Source: Vibrio sp. DW001 (GTDB taxonomy: Bacteria > Pseudomonadota > Gammaproteobacteria > Enterobacterales > Vibrionaceae). From it: a stretch of 64,000 nt of DNA. This document shows positions 56,885 through 64,000 of the stretch, in pieces. The notes under the pieces are model-generated. The model saw nothing but the letters and a program-made list of their open reading frames with translations. It did no database searches and had not been told where the DNA came from. Location: assembly GCF_029016285.1 (NCBI RefSeq), contig NZ_CP091975.1:3534001-3598000 (forward strand), written 5' to 3'. A program made the position numbers and the translations under genes. Numbering within the stretch: the stretch's first letter is position 1; each line of letters opens with the position of its first letter.

Positions 56885-57265
56885 ATGAAGGATATAATCA
56901 ACTCAAAAAATGCCCCTCAGGCTATTGGTCCATATTCTCATGGGACTACTTTTGACCAATTAATATTTACTTCAGGTCAATTACCTATTGATGCAAATAC
57001 TGGTCAAGTAGTTGATGGAGGAATTTCGGAACAAAGCATTCAATCTCTCAAAAATTTAACCTCTGTTATCGAGGAAGGGGGAAGGTCTACAGATACAGTG
57101 CTAAAGACGACTTGCTATCTTGCTAATATCGAAGATTTCCAAATGTTCAATTCGATCTATGCAAAACTATTTGGTACAAATAGTCCTGTAAGAAGTTGTT
57201 TTGCTGTTAAATCGTTACCTTTAGGAGTTTTAGTCGAGGTAGAGGCAATCGCGCATAAAATATAA
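56885..57265 (+). CDS. RidA family enamine/imine deaminase
   Basis: The product, 126 residues from ATG 56885, is chosen for the GGAG site just upstream; an in-frame ATG at 56855 is weaker. Rid motifs are NAPQAIGPYSHGTTFDQLIF at the N-terminus and SPVRSCFAVKSLPLGVLVEV with the conserved Arg that grips the substrate carboxylate. RidA hydrolyses reactive 2-aminoacrylate or similar enamines produced by PLP lyases, which fits the lyase at the head of the cluster. Confidence 0.88.
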   Translation: MKDIINSKNAPQAIGPYSHGTTFDQLIFTSGQLPIDANTGQVVDGGISEQSIQSLKNLTSVIEEGGRSTDTVLKTTCYLANIEDFQMFNSIYAKLFGTNSPVRSCFAVKSLPLGVLVEVEAIAHKI

Positions 57266-57584
57266 GAGGTAATAATACAGTCCTTTATAGTTTGAGCGCC
57301 TCATAAACATACGGGACGTTTTAGTGTGGAAAGTTTCAGAGCAGCAGTCAGTCTATGTCTTGTCCCGGTTCTATCCGCGCTATTTGGAGTGGTGGTGAAG
57401 AAGTCATTTGAAGTCGTCGTCATTTAAATTATACCGCCTATTTGAAAAATTCTAATCTCGGTCACTGCATTTCTTACTTAATTTCAATAGAACGCTACCT
57501 CACCAATGTTTATGACGATCGTCAATTTTTAACTGTGTTTGTTTTGTTAAGGTACTGGTACCGCCTTCAGAATAAGGAAAGATC
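57266..57584. other. Intergenic region after RidA gene
   Basis: This 319-bp stretch has no gene or strong hairpin. It holds the presumed promoter of the following secreted-protein gene and a strong ribosome site (AAGGAAA at 57574-57580). Confidence 0.5.
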
Positions 57585-58160
57585 TTGTTTAAGAAAATTG
57601 CGTTAAGCACCCTACTTGCAATAGCCTCGTCAAGCGTATTTTCGGCGCCTATTGAATTTCAAAAAATACCAGAAATCATGCAAAAATTTGATAACGCTGA
57701 GATCTTCGTTAAGAAATCAGTAACACTGGGACGGTTACCAATAGCCGCAGAGATTGGAACTCAGTTCGCTACCTATGTTTCAGATGGAAAGGGAGGAATA
57801 ACACTAGAGACCCAAAATATCATGTCTGACGATGTCGTTATTGCCAGTATGCCCAAGCCTATTGTTGAAAACATTTATAATCAATGGTTAATACCTAAAT
57901 CTAAATGGGTAGATACCTACGGACCATTACCGACGTCTAGCGAATTTAAACCCTTTAAACGAATTAAAACTATTAAAGCGATTAAGATAGATGACAGAAT
58001 ATTGAGTCTATTGGAAAGTAAAGATGGTGAAACAGCGACGATACAAGTCAGCTGGGATACGAATGGGATGGTTGTCTATAAGGATGGATACCTAGCGAAC
58101 TATGAATACGGTATTGCACCGGATGAAATGAAAGCCAACTATGAAAAGGTTGATAAGTAA
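57585..58160 (+). CDS. Exported protein of unknown function
   Basis: The 191-residue protein starts with TTG 57585 behind AAGGAAAGATC. It has a Sec signal peptide (MFKKIALSTLLAIASSSVFS, cleavage SA-PI) and a soluble region of alternating beta and helical text (EFQKIPEIMQKFDNAEIFVK). No known domain was recognised. It is monocistronic and ends at a bidirectional terminator shared with the convergent DUF3316 gene. Confidence 0.6.
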   Translation: MFKKIALSTLLAIASSSVFSAPIEFQKIPEIMQKFDNAEIFVKKSVTLGRLPIAAEIGTQFATYVSDGKGGITLETQNIMSDDVVIASMPKPIVENIYNQWLIPKSKWVDTYGPLPTSSEFKPFKRIKTIKAIKIDDRILSLLESKDGETATIQVSWDTNGMVVYKDGYLANYEYGIAPDEMKANYEKVDK

Positions 58161-58205
58161 TTAACATCAATAAAAAACAATAGTAACCAAAACTCAAATA
58201 TAGAA

Positions 58206-58240
58206 AAAGCCAATAGACCGAAATCTATTGGCTTTCTAAA
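58206..58240. terminator. Bidirectional terminator
   Basis: AAAGCCAATAGA (58206-58217) and TCTATTGGCTTT (58224-58235) between the convergent genes at 57585 and 58603, with A and T runs on the two sides. Confidence 0.85.
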
Positions 58241-58258
58241 TTTTAAAACAGCGTGATA

Positions 58259-58603
58259 CTAGTCTTTGTTGTTTACGCGAGCGTCGAAATGATAATCAAC
58301 ATTCACGATCGCGCGATAAGAAATTTCACCGCGGGCTTTAGAGAACTCTTCAATCGTCACAATCGTGTCGTCTAACTGGATATTAGAAACGGAATGTTCA
58401 CCAATAGGTGCTAGTTTGAATTGTAATTCAGAACTGCTCGCGGTTTCCAATGCATCAACGTAGTCAAAACCCGCTTCGTACGCGGCCGCTTTAGACGCGA
58501 AACCAACTGTTGATAAGTTTGTTTCACTATAAACCGATTGAGTACCTGCAAATGCAGTTGCGCTCATGAGTATCGTTGCGGCTAGAACGGTTAATTTTTT
58601 CAT
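58259..58603 (-). CDS. DUF3316 family exported protein
   Basis: The 114-residue protein has a Sec signal peptide (MKKLTVLAATILMSATAFA-G) and the Vibrio-enriched DUF3316 features SKAAAYEAGFDYVDAL and YRAIVNVDYHFDAR. Function unknown. Its upstream region holds a near-ideal CRP site, so cAMP-CRP control is likely. A related clue is the beta-rich C-terminal half, which may be a small periplasmic domain. Confidence 0.72.
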   Translation of the reverse strand: MKKLTVLAATILMSATAFAGTQSVYSETNLSTVGFASKAAAYEAGFDYVDALETASSSELQFKLAPIGEHSVSNIQLDDTIVTIEEFSKARGEISYRAIVNVDYHFDARVNNKD

Positions 58604-58691
58604 TTTATTTACCCTTAAAGTGTCTATTTAAAATGAGTGACGACTTGTTGGGGTAACAGCCCCTCTCACTCGATGAGGCAATTATTCACTA

Positions 58692-58719
58692 TTTTCATGT
58701 GACGCGCATCACATGAAAA
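58692..58719. promoter_or_regulatory. CRP site upstream of DUF3316 gene
   Basis: The core TGTGA-CGCGCA-TCACA (58698-58713) is a perfect CRP consensus, extended to an 11-bp perfect dyad TTTTCATGTGA / TCACATGAAAA. It lies about 95 bp before the DUF3316 start and just downstream of the LacI-type gene's stop. Confidence 0.85.
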
Positions 58720-58803
58720 CACCATTCATTATGGACAATCTAGCATCAATAATAGGAAAGCTTCTCGCACGACGATTCACAGCATCAAAGAGATCACTCT
58801 TAC

Positions 58804-59805
58804 TCAGTGATGCTCAGCTTTAAGTGCCGTCACTGATTCGCGCTTTATTAATAAAGGATGGAACGCGCGTGAAACAGTACTGTTTATCCCTTCTAAAGAA
58901 ATACGTGCCGCATTGATTGCCATACTTTCGATTGGGCTACGGATAGTGGTTAATTTTGGTGAGAAATAGCACTGTGGTAATACATCATCGAATCCGACGA
59001 TGGACAATTGTTCTGGCACCAATATTCCGTGTTCTTTGAATACTTGAATAGCCGCTGCTGCATAAAAATCATTAAACGCAACTAAAGCCGTCATGGGTAA
59101 CCCTTTGTTTAAAAAATTGGTTGCCGCCAGTGCGCCTCCTTGCTCTCCAAATGGAGCCTCTTCAACCCAGTCAGGGTTAAACTCAATTCCTGCATCATCG
59201 AGTGCACGACGGTACCCGTCAAAACGAAGGAACTTATCATCAACTTCAATTTCACATGACAAATACGCTATGCGTCGATGTCCTTGTTCAATGAGATAGC
59301 TGGTTGCCTGATAAGTGCCTTCGCTATTATCCAACCATACACACTGATCTTCGATTGTTGGCACACGTCGATTGATGACAACAAACCCAGGAATTTGCTT
59401 CGCATATTGAATCAATGCTTGATCACTCATTGTTTTGCTATGAATGACAATATTTTTACACCCTTTACTTAGCATGAATTTGATCGCATCTTCTTCACAG
59501 TCAGAGTCATAATTGCCACTGGCGACAATCATTTTCTTTTCATATTGCTTCGCAATTTTCTCTACACCTTGACTCAATAATCCATAAAATGGCGAATTGA
59601 AACGGCTAACGATCAATCCAATTGCATTCAACCCCTGGTTGATAGTAAGACGTTGATTTCCTTTTATTTTATATCCAACCTGAATCATGGCACTTTCAAC
59701 TAACTGTACGGTTTCTGGTGACACACTCAGTGATTGATTAATGACACGAGATACCGTTGCAGTCGATACTCCTGCTGCCTGTGCAACATCGTTTATTGTA
59801 GCCAC
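58804..59805 (-). CDS. LacI-family transcriptional regulator
   Basis: The 333-residue protein has an N-terminal helix-turn-helix (ATINDVAQAAGVSTATVSRV), hinge and periplasmic-binding-like domain (INQGLNAIGLIVSRFNSPFY, then SIVGFDDVLPQCYFSPKL, typical of sugar-sensing members such as AscG/GalR-like). It is divergent from nhaC-malY-ROK. Identical palindromes lie 24 bp before its own start and over the nhaC start, so it is expected to repress both. Effector unknown; a sugar or sugar phosphate is likely from the ROK kinase. Confidence 0.88.
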   Translation of the reverse strand: MATINDVAQAAGVSTATVSRVINQSLSVSPETVQLVESAMIQVGYKIKGNQRLTINQGLNAIGLIVSRFNSPFYGLLSQGVEKIAKQYEKKMIVASGNYDSDCEEDAIKFMLSKGCKNIVIHSKTMSDQALIQYAKQIPGFVVINRRVPTIEDQCVWLDNSEGTYQATSYLIEQGHRRIAYLSCEIEVDDKFLRFDGYRRALDDAGIEFNPDWVEEAPFGEQGGALAATNFLNKGLPMTALVAFNDFYAAAAIQVFKEHGILVPEQLSIVGFDDVLPQCYFSPKLTTIRSPIESMAINAARISLEGINSTVSRAFHPLLIKRESVTALKAEHH

Positions 59806-59828
59806 TATTAAACTTCCTTTTGAATCGA

Positions 59829-59841
59829 ATGTAATTTACAT
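59829..59841. promoter_or_regulatory. LacI-type operator 1
   Basis: ATGTAA-T-TTACAT, a perfect 6-bp dyad about a central base, 24 bp upstream of the LacI-type gene's start codon. An identical copy is at 59967-59979. Confidence 0.75.
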
Positions 59842-59966
59842 TAAAAATGACAATAATTACATTATTGACGTTCATCACAGATCCCGAAAAAGAGAAGATA
59901 TATGCTAATACTGTGATTAAAACGATTATAAACCCCAATATGTACTTTCTACATATAATAACTTGG

Positions 59967-59979
59967 ATGTAATTTACAT
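59967..59979. promoter_or_regulatory. LacI-type operator 2 overlapping the nhaC start codon
   Basis: The same 13-mer ATGTAA-T-TTACAT; its last two bases are the A and T of the nhaC ATG at 59978. A TATAAT at 59954-59959 puts transcription start at about 59966, at the edge of the operator. Confidence 0.75.
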
Positions 59980-61447
59980 GAAAAGCAAAACTATATCTAC
60001 CCCAACTGTTGGATTGGCGTTACTGCCGATACTAACAATGCTCATCTTATTGATTGTGGGCTATGGCGTATTTGGCTTACCCATCGAAAGCTTATTATTA
60101 GGATCGGCAGTTGTCGCTTCTGGAGTAGCCTGGAAATTAGGTTATGGTTGGGACGATATCCAAAGCGCAATTACTGAACGTCTTGCTAAAGCTTTGCCTG
60201 CTGTATTTATATTGGTACTTGTCGGCGGTTTGATTGGCAGTTGGATGATTGGCGGCACCATTCCAATGCTTGTCTATTACGGCCTTAAAGTCATTAGCCC
60301 TGAATATTTAATTTTTACAGCATTCTTAGTCACTAGCTTTGTATCCTTGTGTACTGGTACCTCTTGGGGTTCTGCGGGAACCGTTGGTGTTGCGCTAATG
60401 GGGGTAGCCACAGGTATGGATGCAAATCTTGCTGCCGTTGCTGGTGCAGTGGTTTCTGGCGCTTACTTTGGTGACAAAATTTCACCACTTTCTGATTCTA
60501 CAAATTTCGCTCCTGTTGTTGCAGGGACGGACCTTTACTCCCACATACAACATATGTTGTGGACAACAATTCCTGCATTTTTGTTGGCTTCAATTGTGTT
60601 TTTCTTTGCTGGAAACAGTGACGTTTCGGCGGAAACACCTGAAAAAATAATAGCCATTTTGGCAAACCTTGACGAACTATTCTCACTGAATATTTTCTTG
60701 TTGTTACCACCGATTCTTATTTTATGGGGCGCCATACGTAAACTTCCAACGATTCCACTCATGGTCGCCGCCATTGCTATTGCCATTGCGAATGCCATGA
60801 TTTTCCAAGGTTTCGACTTAAACACAGCACTTACTTCCATGTTAGGCGGCTTTAATGCTTCCATGTTTACAAGCTCAAGACTTGGTGATGTTGCCGTTCT
60901 TAGTGACGTATTAACGTTAGTAAATCGCGGTGGCATGACTTCTATGATGGGTGTTGTCCTTCTTGTTTTCTGCGCGTTTTCATTTGCTGGCACACTAGCA
61001 CTCACTGGTAGCCTAAACGTATTAGTGGGATTGCTTACAAAAGGTATCAAAGGAACAGCAAGTTTGATTGGAGCAACCATTGCTACCACTTTCATTGTTG
61101 TATGTACAACATCAGATGGGAAGCTTGCACTTTTAATTCCTTCAGAAATATTCCGTGATATGTATAAGCGTATGCAACTCGACGCTAAAAATTTATCTCG
61201 TACGATTGAAGATGCAGGGACAGTTATTGAGCCATTGATTCCTTGGACCAATGCAGGCGTGTTTATGGCGGCTACGTTAGGCGTATCAACCCTTGATTAC
61301 TTACCGTGGGCAATTCAAAACTATTCTGGTGTTATTTTTGCGATGATCTGGGCTTATAGCGGCATCGGGATCGCTAAACTCAAAACAGAAAAAAATGCCG
61401 ACGACATACAAACACAAAATAAAGCGGCAAACGCTGCAACTATTTAG
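59978..61447 (+). CDS. nhaC: NhaC-family Na+/H+ antiporter
   Basis: The product from ATG 59978 has 489 residues and about 11-12 helices. NhaC-family text includes LCTGTSWGSAGTVGVALMGV and GAYFGDKISPLSDSTNFAPVVAG (the conserved Asp/Ser transport site) and CTTSDGKLALLIPSEIFRD. Members exchange Na+ for protons or organic acids. The ATG overlaps an operator, and an in-frame TTG at 59963 is an alternative start. It leads an operon with malY and a ROK kinase, an unusual set, so the substrate may be an organic anion rather than only Na+. Confidence 0.82.
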   Translation: MKSKTISTPTVGLALLPILTMLILLIVGYGVFGLPIESLLLGSAVVASGVAWKLGYGWDDIQSAITERLAKALPAVFILVLVGGLIGSWMIGGTIPMLVYYGLKVISPEYLIFTAFLVTSFVSLCTGTSWGSAGTVGVALMGVATGMDANLAAVAGAVVSGAYFGDKISPLSDSTNFAPVVAGTDLYSHIQHMLWTTIPAFLLASIVFFFAGNSDVSAETPEKIIAILANLDELFSLNIFLLLPPILILWGAIRKLPTIPLMVAAIAIAIANAMIFQGFDLNTALTSMLGGFNASMFTSSRLGDVAVLSDVLTLVNRGGMTSMMGVVLLVFCAFSFAGTLALTGSLNVLVGLLTKGIKGTASLIGATIATTFIVVCTTSDGKLALLIPSEIFRDMYKRMQLDAKNLSRTIEDAGTVIEPLIPWTNAGVFMAATLGVSTLDYLPWAIQNYSGVIFAMIWAYSGIGIAKLKTEKNADDIQTQNKAANAATI

Positions 61448-61467
61448 TTTAGACACTACGAACCTTT

Positions 61468-61497
61468 AGGAAGCACGAATCAGTGCTTCCTGTTTTT
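61468..61497 (+). terminator. Terminator/attenuator between nhaC and malY-type gene
   Basis: AGGAAGCAC (61468-61476), loop GAATCA, GTGCTTCCT (61483-61491), then GTTTTT. It ends 13 bases before the next start codon, so partial read-through is expected if the genes form an operon. Confidence 0.75.
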
Positions 61498-61509
61498 GAC
61501 GAGGACATT

Positions 61510-62679
61510 ATGCAACACGAATTAGATACCGTTATCAATCGCTACGATACAGACTGCCTAAAATGGGATTACATGGAAAAGTGGCTCGGTGTTCCAAAAG
61601 GAAAGGCGTTACCAAGCTGGGTATCTGACTGGGATTTTAAAGCCCCCGACTTCATTACTACACCACTTAAAGAACGAATTGAACATGGGATATTTGGCTA
61701 TTCTGAGCGTGGTGATGAGTATTTTAACTCCGTCATCGATTGGTGGTCGGATAATCACCAGGTTGATCTAAAAAAGGAGTGGTTCCATACCACACCGGGA
61801 AGCCTACCCGCTATCGCGATGCTGATTGAACGTTGGAGCAACCCTGGCGAACGAGTTCTTGTTTTTAGCCCGGTCTACCACGCGTTCTATCGAACGATTG
61901 AAAATACAAATCGTGAGCTTGCTGTTTCTCCGCTTGAAAACCACAACGGCTATTACACTATTAACTTTGATGACCTAGAAAATCAATTAAAGTCAGGAAT
62001 AAAGATCCTCATGTTCTGCAACCCACATAATCCTGGTGGACGCGTGTGGACAGAAGAGGAAGTGACAAAGGTTTGTGCACTTTGCCACCGATACGACACA
62101 TATATTATTTCAGATGAAATTTGGGCTGACATCGTATTTAACGGATATACATTCTTTAGTTGTTTACGAGTCAATCCGGACTATCTGAATAAAATGGCCG
62201 TATGCATCGCTGGCACGAAGTCATTTGGCTTACCATCGATGCGCTTAACCAATACTATGATTCCGAATGAACACGAAGCAAAAGCGCTGAAGTCGAAATT
62301 GCTCGCGTATGGGATGGATGTGTACAGCTCATTGAGCTTATTGGCAAACCAAGCCGCGTATCGCCATGGTAGAGCATGGCTGGATGAAACACTTGGTTAT
62401 CTAGAAAATAATAATCGAGTGCTCGCTAACTTCGTTAACGCGGAACTGACTAAGGTTACCTATCTTCCACAAGAATCTACCTATCTTGCATGGTTGGATT
62501 GCAGGGCATTAGAACTAAGCGATAACGAACTCGAAGAACAGCTTCATCTCGCCGGAGTCATTCCGACGATGGGTTATAGTTTTGGCGAGCAAGGGAAAGG
62601 GTTTATTCGTCTAAACCTTGGTTGCCCAACTTCTATATTGAAAGAAAAGATCGTTCGTTTACGCACAGTACTTAAGTAG
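61510..62679 (+). CDS. MalY/PatB-type PLP enzyme (aminotransferase class I fold)
   Basis: The product, 389 residues from ATG 61510 (GACGAGGA site upstream), starts with YDTDCLKWDYMEKWLG and LPSWVSDWDFKAPDFI, typical of MalY/PatB cystathionine beta-lyases. The PLP Lys is in CIAGTKSFGLPSMR, and HNPGGRVWTEEE holds the Asn. The C-terminal Arg is in GFIRLNLGCP. MalY cleaves C-S bonds and, in E. coli, also represses MalT. The partner kinase and antiporter suggest breakdown of a sugar- or amine-linked substrate. The 61483 GTG is a poor start. Confidence 0.82.
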   Translation: MQHELDTVINRYDTDCLKWDYMEKWLGVPKGKALPSWVSDWDFKAPDFITTPLKERIEHGIFGYSERGDEYFNSVIDWWSDNHQVDLKKEWFHTTPGSLPAIAMLIERWSNPGERVLVFSPVYHAFYRTIENTNRELAVSPLENHNGYYTINFDDLENQLKSGIKILMFCNPHNPGGRVWTEEEVTKVCALCHRYDTYIISDEIWADIVFNGYTFFSCLRVNPDYLNKMAVCIAGTKSFGLPSMRLTNTMIPNEHEAKALKSKLLAYGMDVYSSLSLLANQAAYRHGRAWLDETLGYLENNNRVLANFVNAELTKVTYLPQESTYLAWLDCRALELSDNELEEQLHLAGVIPTMGYSFGEQGKGFIRLNLGCPTSILKEKIVRLRTVLK

Positions 62680-62788
62680 CACCGAACTCTGATTCCATTT
62701 CGTACAACAAATAGAGTCGCAAGCCTTTAATTTGCTGCTCTATTTCCTATTCACACTATTCTTATTTTGCCCACGAGAAGTCACAACA

Positions 62789-63691
62789 ATGAATACGATA
62801 AGATTTGGCCTTGATATTGGCGGTACAAAAATTGAGTTACGAGCATACGGTCACAATAGTAACGAGTTACTGAAAATGCGGGTAGAAACACCTAGCAATT
62901 ACACCGACTTTATAGATGCAGTTGTCAACCTTATTACTAAAGCAGAGAAAACCCTCGCGACAACAGCAAGTATAGGTATTGGTTTGCCTGGGGCCATTTG
63001 TCCTAAAACACACACGATTAAAAATGCCAATTGCCTCTTTTTAAATGGGCATGACTTACAAGAAGATTTGCGCCTCATTTTAAATCGTAAAGTCTACATA
63101 GCAAACGACGCCAACTGTTTCGCATTATCGGAAGCAGTTGATGGTGCCGCCGCTGGAAAACACGTTGTTTTTGGCGTGATTCTAGGGACAGGCTGTGGTG
63201 GCGGTTTTATTGTAAACCAACAATTACTTGTTGGGGCAAATGCAATATGTGGGGAATGGGGGCACAACCCATTGCCTTATTTTAGCCACGAAAAAGACGG
63301 CATAAATCAGGCTTGTCACTGCGGGCGACAAAATTGTATTGAACGATTCATCTCCGGAACGGGGTTTGAAATGCAATATTTACAGCGTTTTTCTGATTAC
63401 AAATCTGCGCCAGAAATCATTGAAGCACTTCAACGTGGCGATCAAAAAGCGAAGCTGGCTTACTATCAACTGGTTGACCAGATTGCCCGAAGTTTTGCCT
63501 ATATCGTCAATATTATTGACCCTAATGTGATAGTCGTCGGCGGTGGGATGTCTAATGTTGTTTCTTTATACGCAGATGTACAAAGACAGATGAAACAATA
63601 TGTATTTAGTCCTGACAGCAACACCCCTATTGTTCAGGCAAAATTCGGTGATAGCAGTGGCGTTCGCGGGGCAGCATGGTTGCCATGTTAA
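62789..63691 (+). CDS. ROK-family sugar kinase
   Basis: The product, 300 residues from ATG 62789 (MNTIRFGLDIGGTKIELRAY), has the phosphate loop DIGGTK, GTGCGGGFIVNQQLL, the catalytic ANDANCFALSEAVDG and the zinc motif CHCGRQNCIE with HNPLPY. NagK (N-acetylglucosamine kinase) and Mak (fructokinase) are the closest types. An in-frame ATG at 62732 would add 19 hydrophobic residues and is not preferred. It ends the LacI-controlled set. Confidence 0.85.
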   Translation: MNTIRFGLDIGGTKIELRAYGHNSNELLKMRVETPSNYTDFIDAVVNLITKAEKTLATTASIGIGLPGAICPKTHTIKNANCLFLNGHDLQEDLRLILNRKVYIANDANCFALSEAVDGAAAGKHVVFGVILGTGCGGGFIVNQQLLVGANAICGEWGHNPLPYFSHEKDGINQACHCGRQNCIERFISGTGFEMQYLQRFSDYKSAPEIIEALQRGDQKAKLAYYQLVDQIARSFAYIVNIIDPNVIVVGGGMSNVVSLYADVQRQMKQYVFSPDSNTPIVQAKFGDSSGVRGAAWLPC

Positions 63692-63736
63692 TTAGAGTAT
63701 CTTCTGTTCACGAATTGAGTAGCAAAGAATAATACT

Positions 63737-63774
63737 GATATAACCCAATCACTTCTATTCGCTTGGGCTATATC
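63737..63774. terminator. Probable bidirectional terminator between ROK gene and zntR
   Basis: GATATAACCCAA (63737-63748) pairs with TTGGGCTATATC (63763-63774) with one mismatch, between convergent genes. The T run is weak. Confidence 0.5.
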
Positions 63775-63822
63775 GACTTCTAAGTTGAATAACGGTTCTG
63801 CATAACAAGCTATCTTTCACCA

Positions 63823-64000
63823 TTACTTCAGCGCCTCCAAAATAGAGCAATGACTTGCGTTGTCATTACTGTGTCCGCAACAAGCGTCGTTAATTTTCTT
63901 TAGAGCGTTTCGAATTTTAGTCAACTCCTGAATTTTCTCATCAATAAGGAGTAGTTTTGTTGATGTAATGCCTTTTACTTCTGCACAGCTATGTTGTGTG
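63823..64000 (-). CDS. zntR: Zinc-responsive MerR regulator ZntR, C-terminal part (cut by window edge)
   Basis: The minus-strand frame runs from base 63999 to the TAA at 63823-63825: 58 residues beginning TQHSCAEVKGITSTKLLLID. It includes the metal-binding loop Cys in HSCAEVK, the dimer coiled coil IQELTKIRNALKKINDACC and the C-terminal Cys-Cys-Gly-His ... His-Cys motif (DACCGHSNDNASHCSILEAL), which matches ZntR. ZntR activates the Zn/Cd exporter ZntA. The DNA-binding part is outside the window. Confidence 0.9.
   Translation of the reverse strand, partial: TQHSCAEVKGITSTKLLLIDEKIQELTKIRNALKKINDACCGHSNDNASHCSILEALK

Overview
The window is an ordinary stretch of a gammaproteobacterial chromosome. 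Gene content and order point to the family Vibrionaceae, most likely Vibrio: priA-cytR-ftsN-hslVU-menA-rraA, zapB-glpX, tpiA/pfkA/fieF/cpxP-cpxRA-trmL-fxsA-aspA-dsbD, the crbR...crbS...acs acetate block, aroQ-accBC, recG, ompR-envZ-greB, prmA-dusB-fis, and zntR at the right edge. The species cannot be fixed from sequence reading alone. No rRNA, tRNA, CRISPR array or intact insertion sequence was seen.

Layout. 1-5979: housekeeping block (primosome, CytR, division, HslVU protease, menaquinone, RraA). 6085-10810: an accessory locus between rraA and zapB, two genes that are neighbours in related genomes. It has a CsgD/VpsT-like regulator, a 735-bp AT-rich divergent promoter region, three small exported Asn/Gln/Ser-rich proteins, a stand-alone exported C39 cysteine peptidase and a convergent outer-membrane beta-barrel. 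It resembles the Fap/Fil functional-amyloid systems and is the most interesting part of the window. 11054-25805: core genes for division (zapB), central carbon (glpX, tpiA, pfkA), Cpx envelope stress, tRNA modification, aspartase and DsbD. 26124-39252: the acetate switch, with response regulator CrbR, YjcH-ActP acetate uptake, hybrid kinase CrbS, and Acs preceded by a DUF294 nucleotidyltransferase and a DEDDh exonuclease. 39596-49450: core genes aroQ, accBC, recG, ompR-envZ, greB, prmA and dusB-fis. 49895-57265: a second accessory cluster, apparently for uptake and breakdown of an amino-acid derivative or dipeptide (Lrp regulator, PLP lyase, M24 hydrolase, APC permease, maleate-isomerase-family protein, M20 amidohydrolase, RidA). 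58804-63691: a LacI-controlled set with an NhaC antiporter, a MalY-type PLP enzyme and a ROK sugar kinase. The window ends inside zntR.

How the parts work together. In the 6-11 kb locus the three exported proteins share two features. Each has an LSxxELxxxxGG-like segment after its Sec signal peptide (the GG is degenerate in the first protein), and each has GI(S/T)xxxQN motifs near the C-terminus. The peptidase carries its own signal peptide and has the C39 residues Gln, Cys, His and Asp. The inferred system is a Sec-exported, periplasmically GG-processed fibre precursor set with a dedicated outer-membrane channel and a biofilm-type regulator. Other regulatory observations: a GTAAA-N5-GTAAA CpxR box between cpxP and cpxR; identical 13-bp palindromes beside the LacI gene and over the nhaC start codon; a stable hairpin between ompR and envZ; and a GC-rich discriminator at the dusB-fis promoter.
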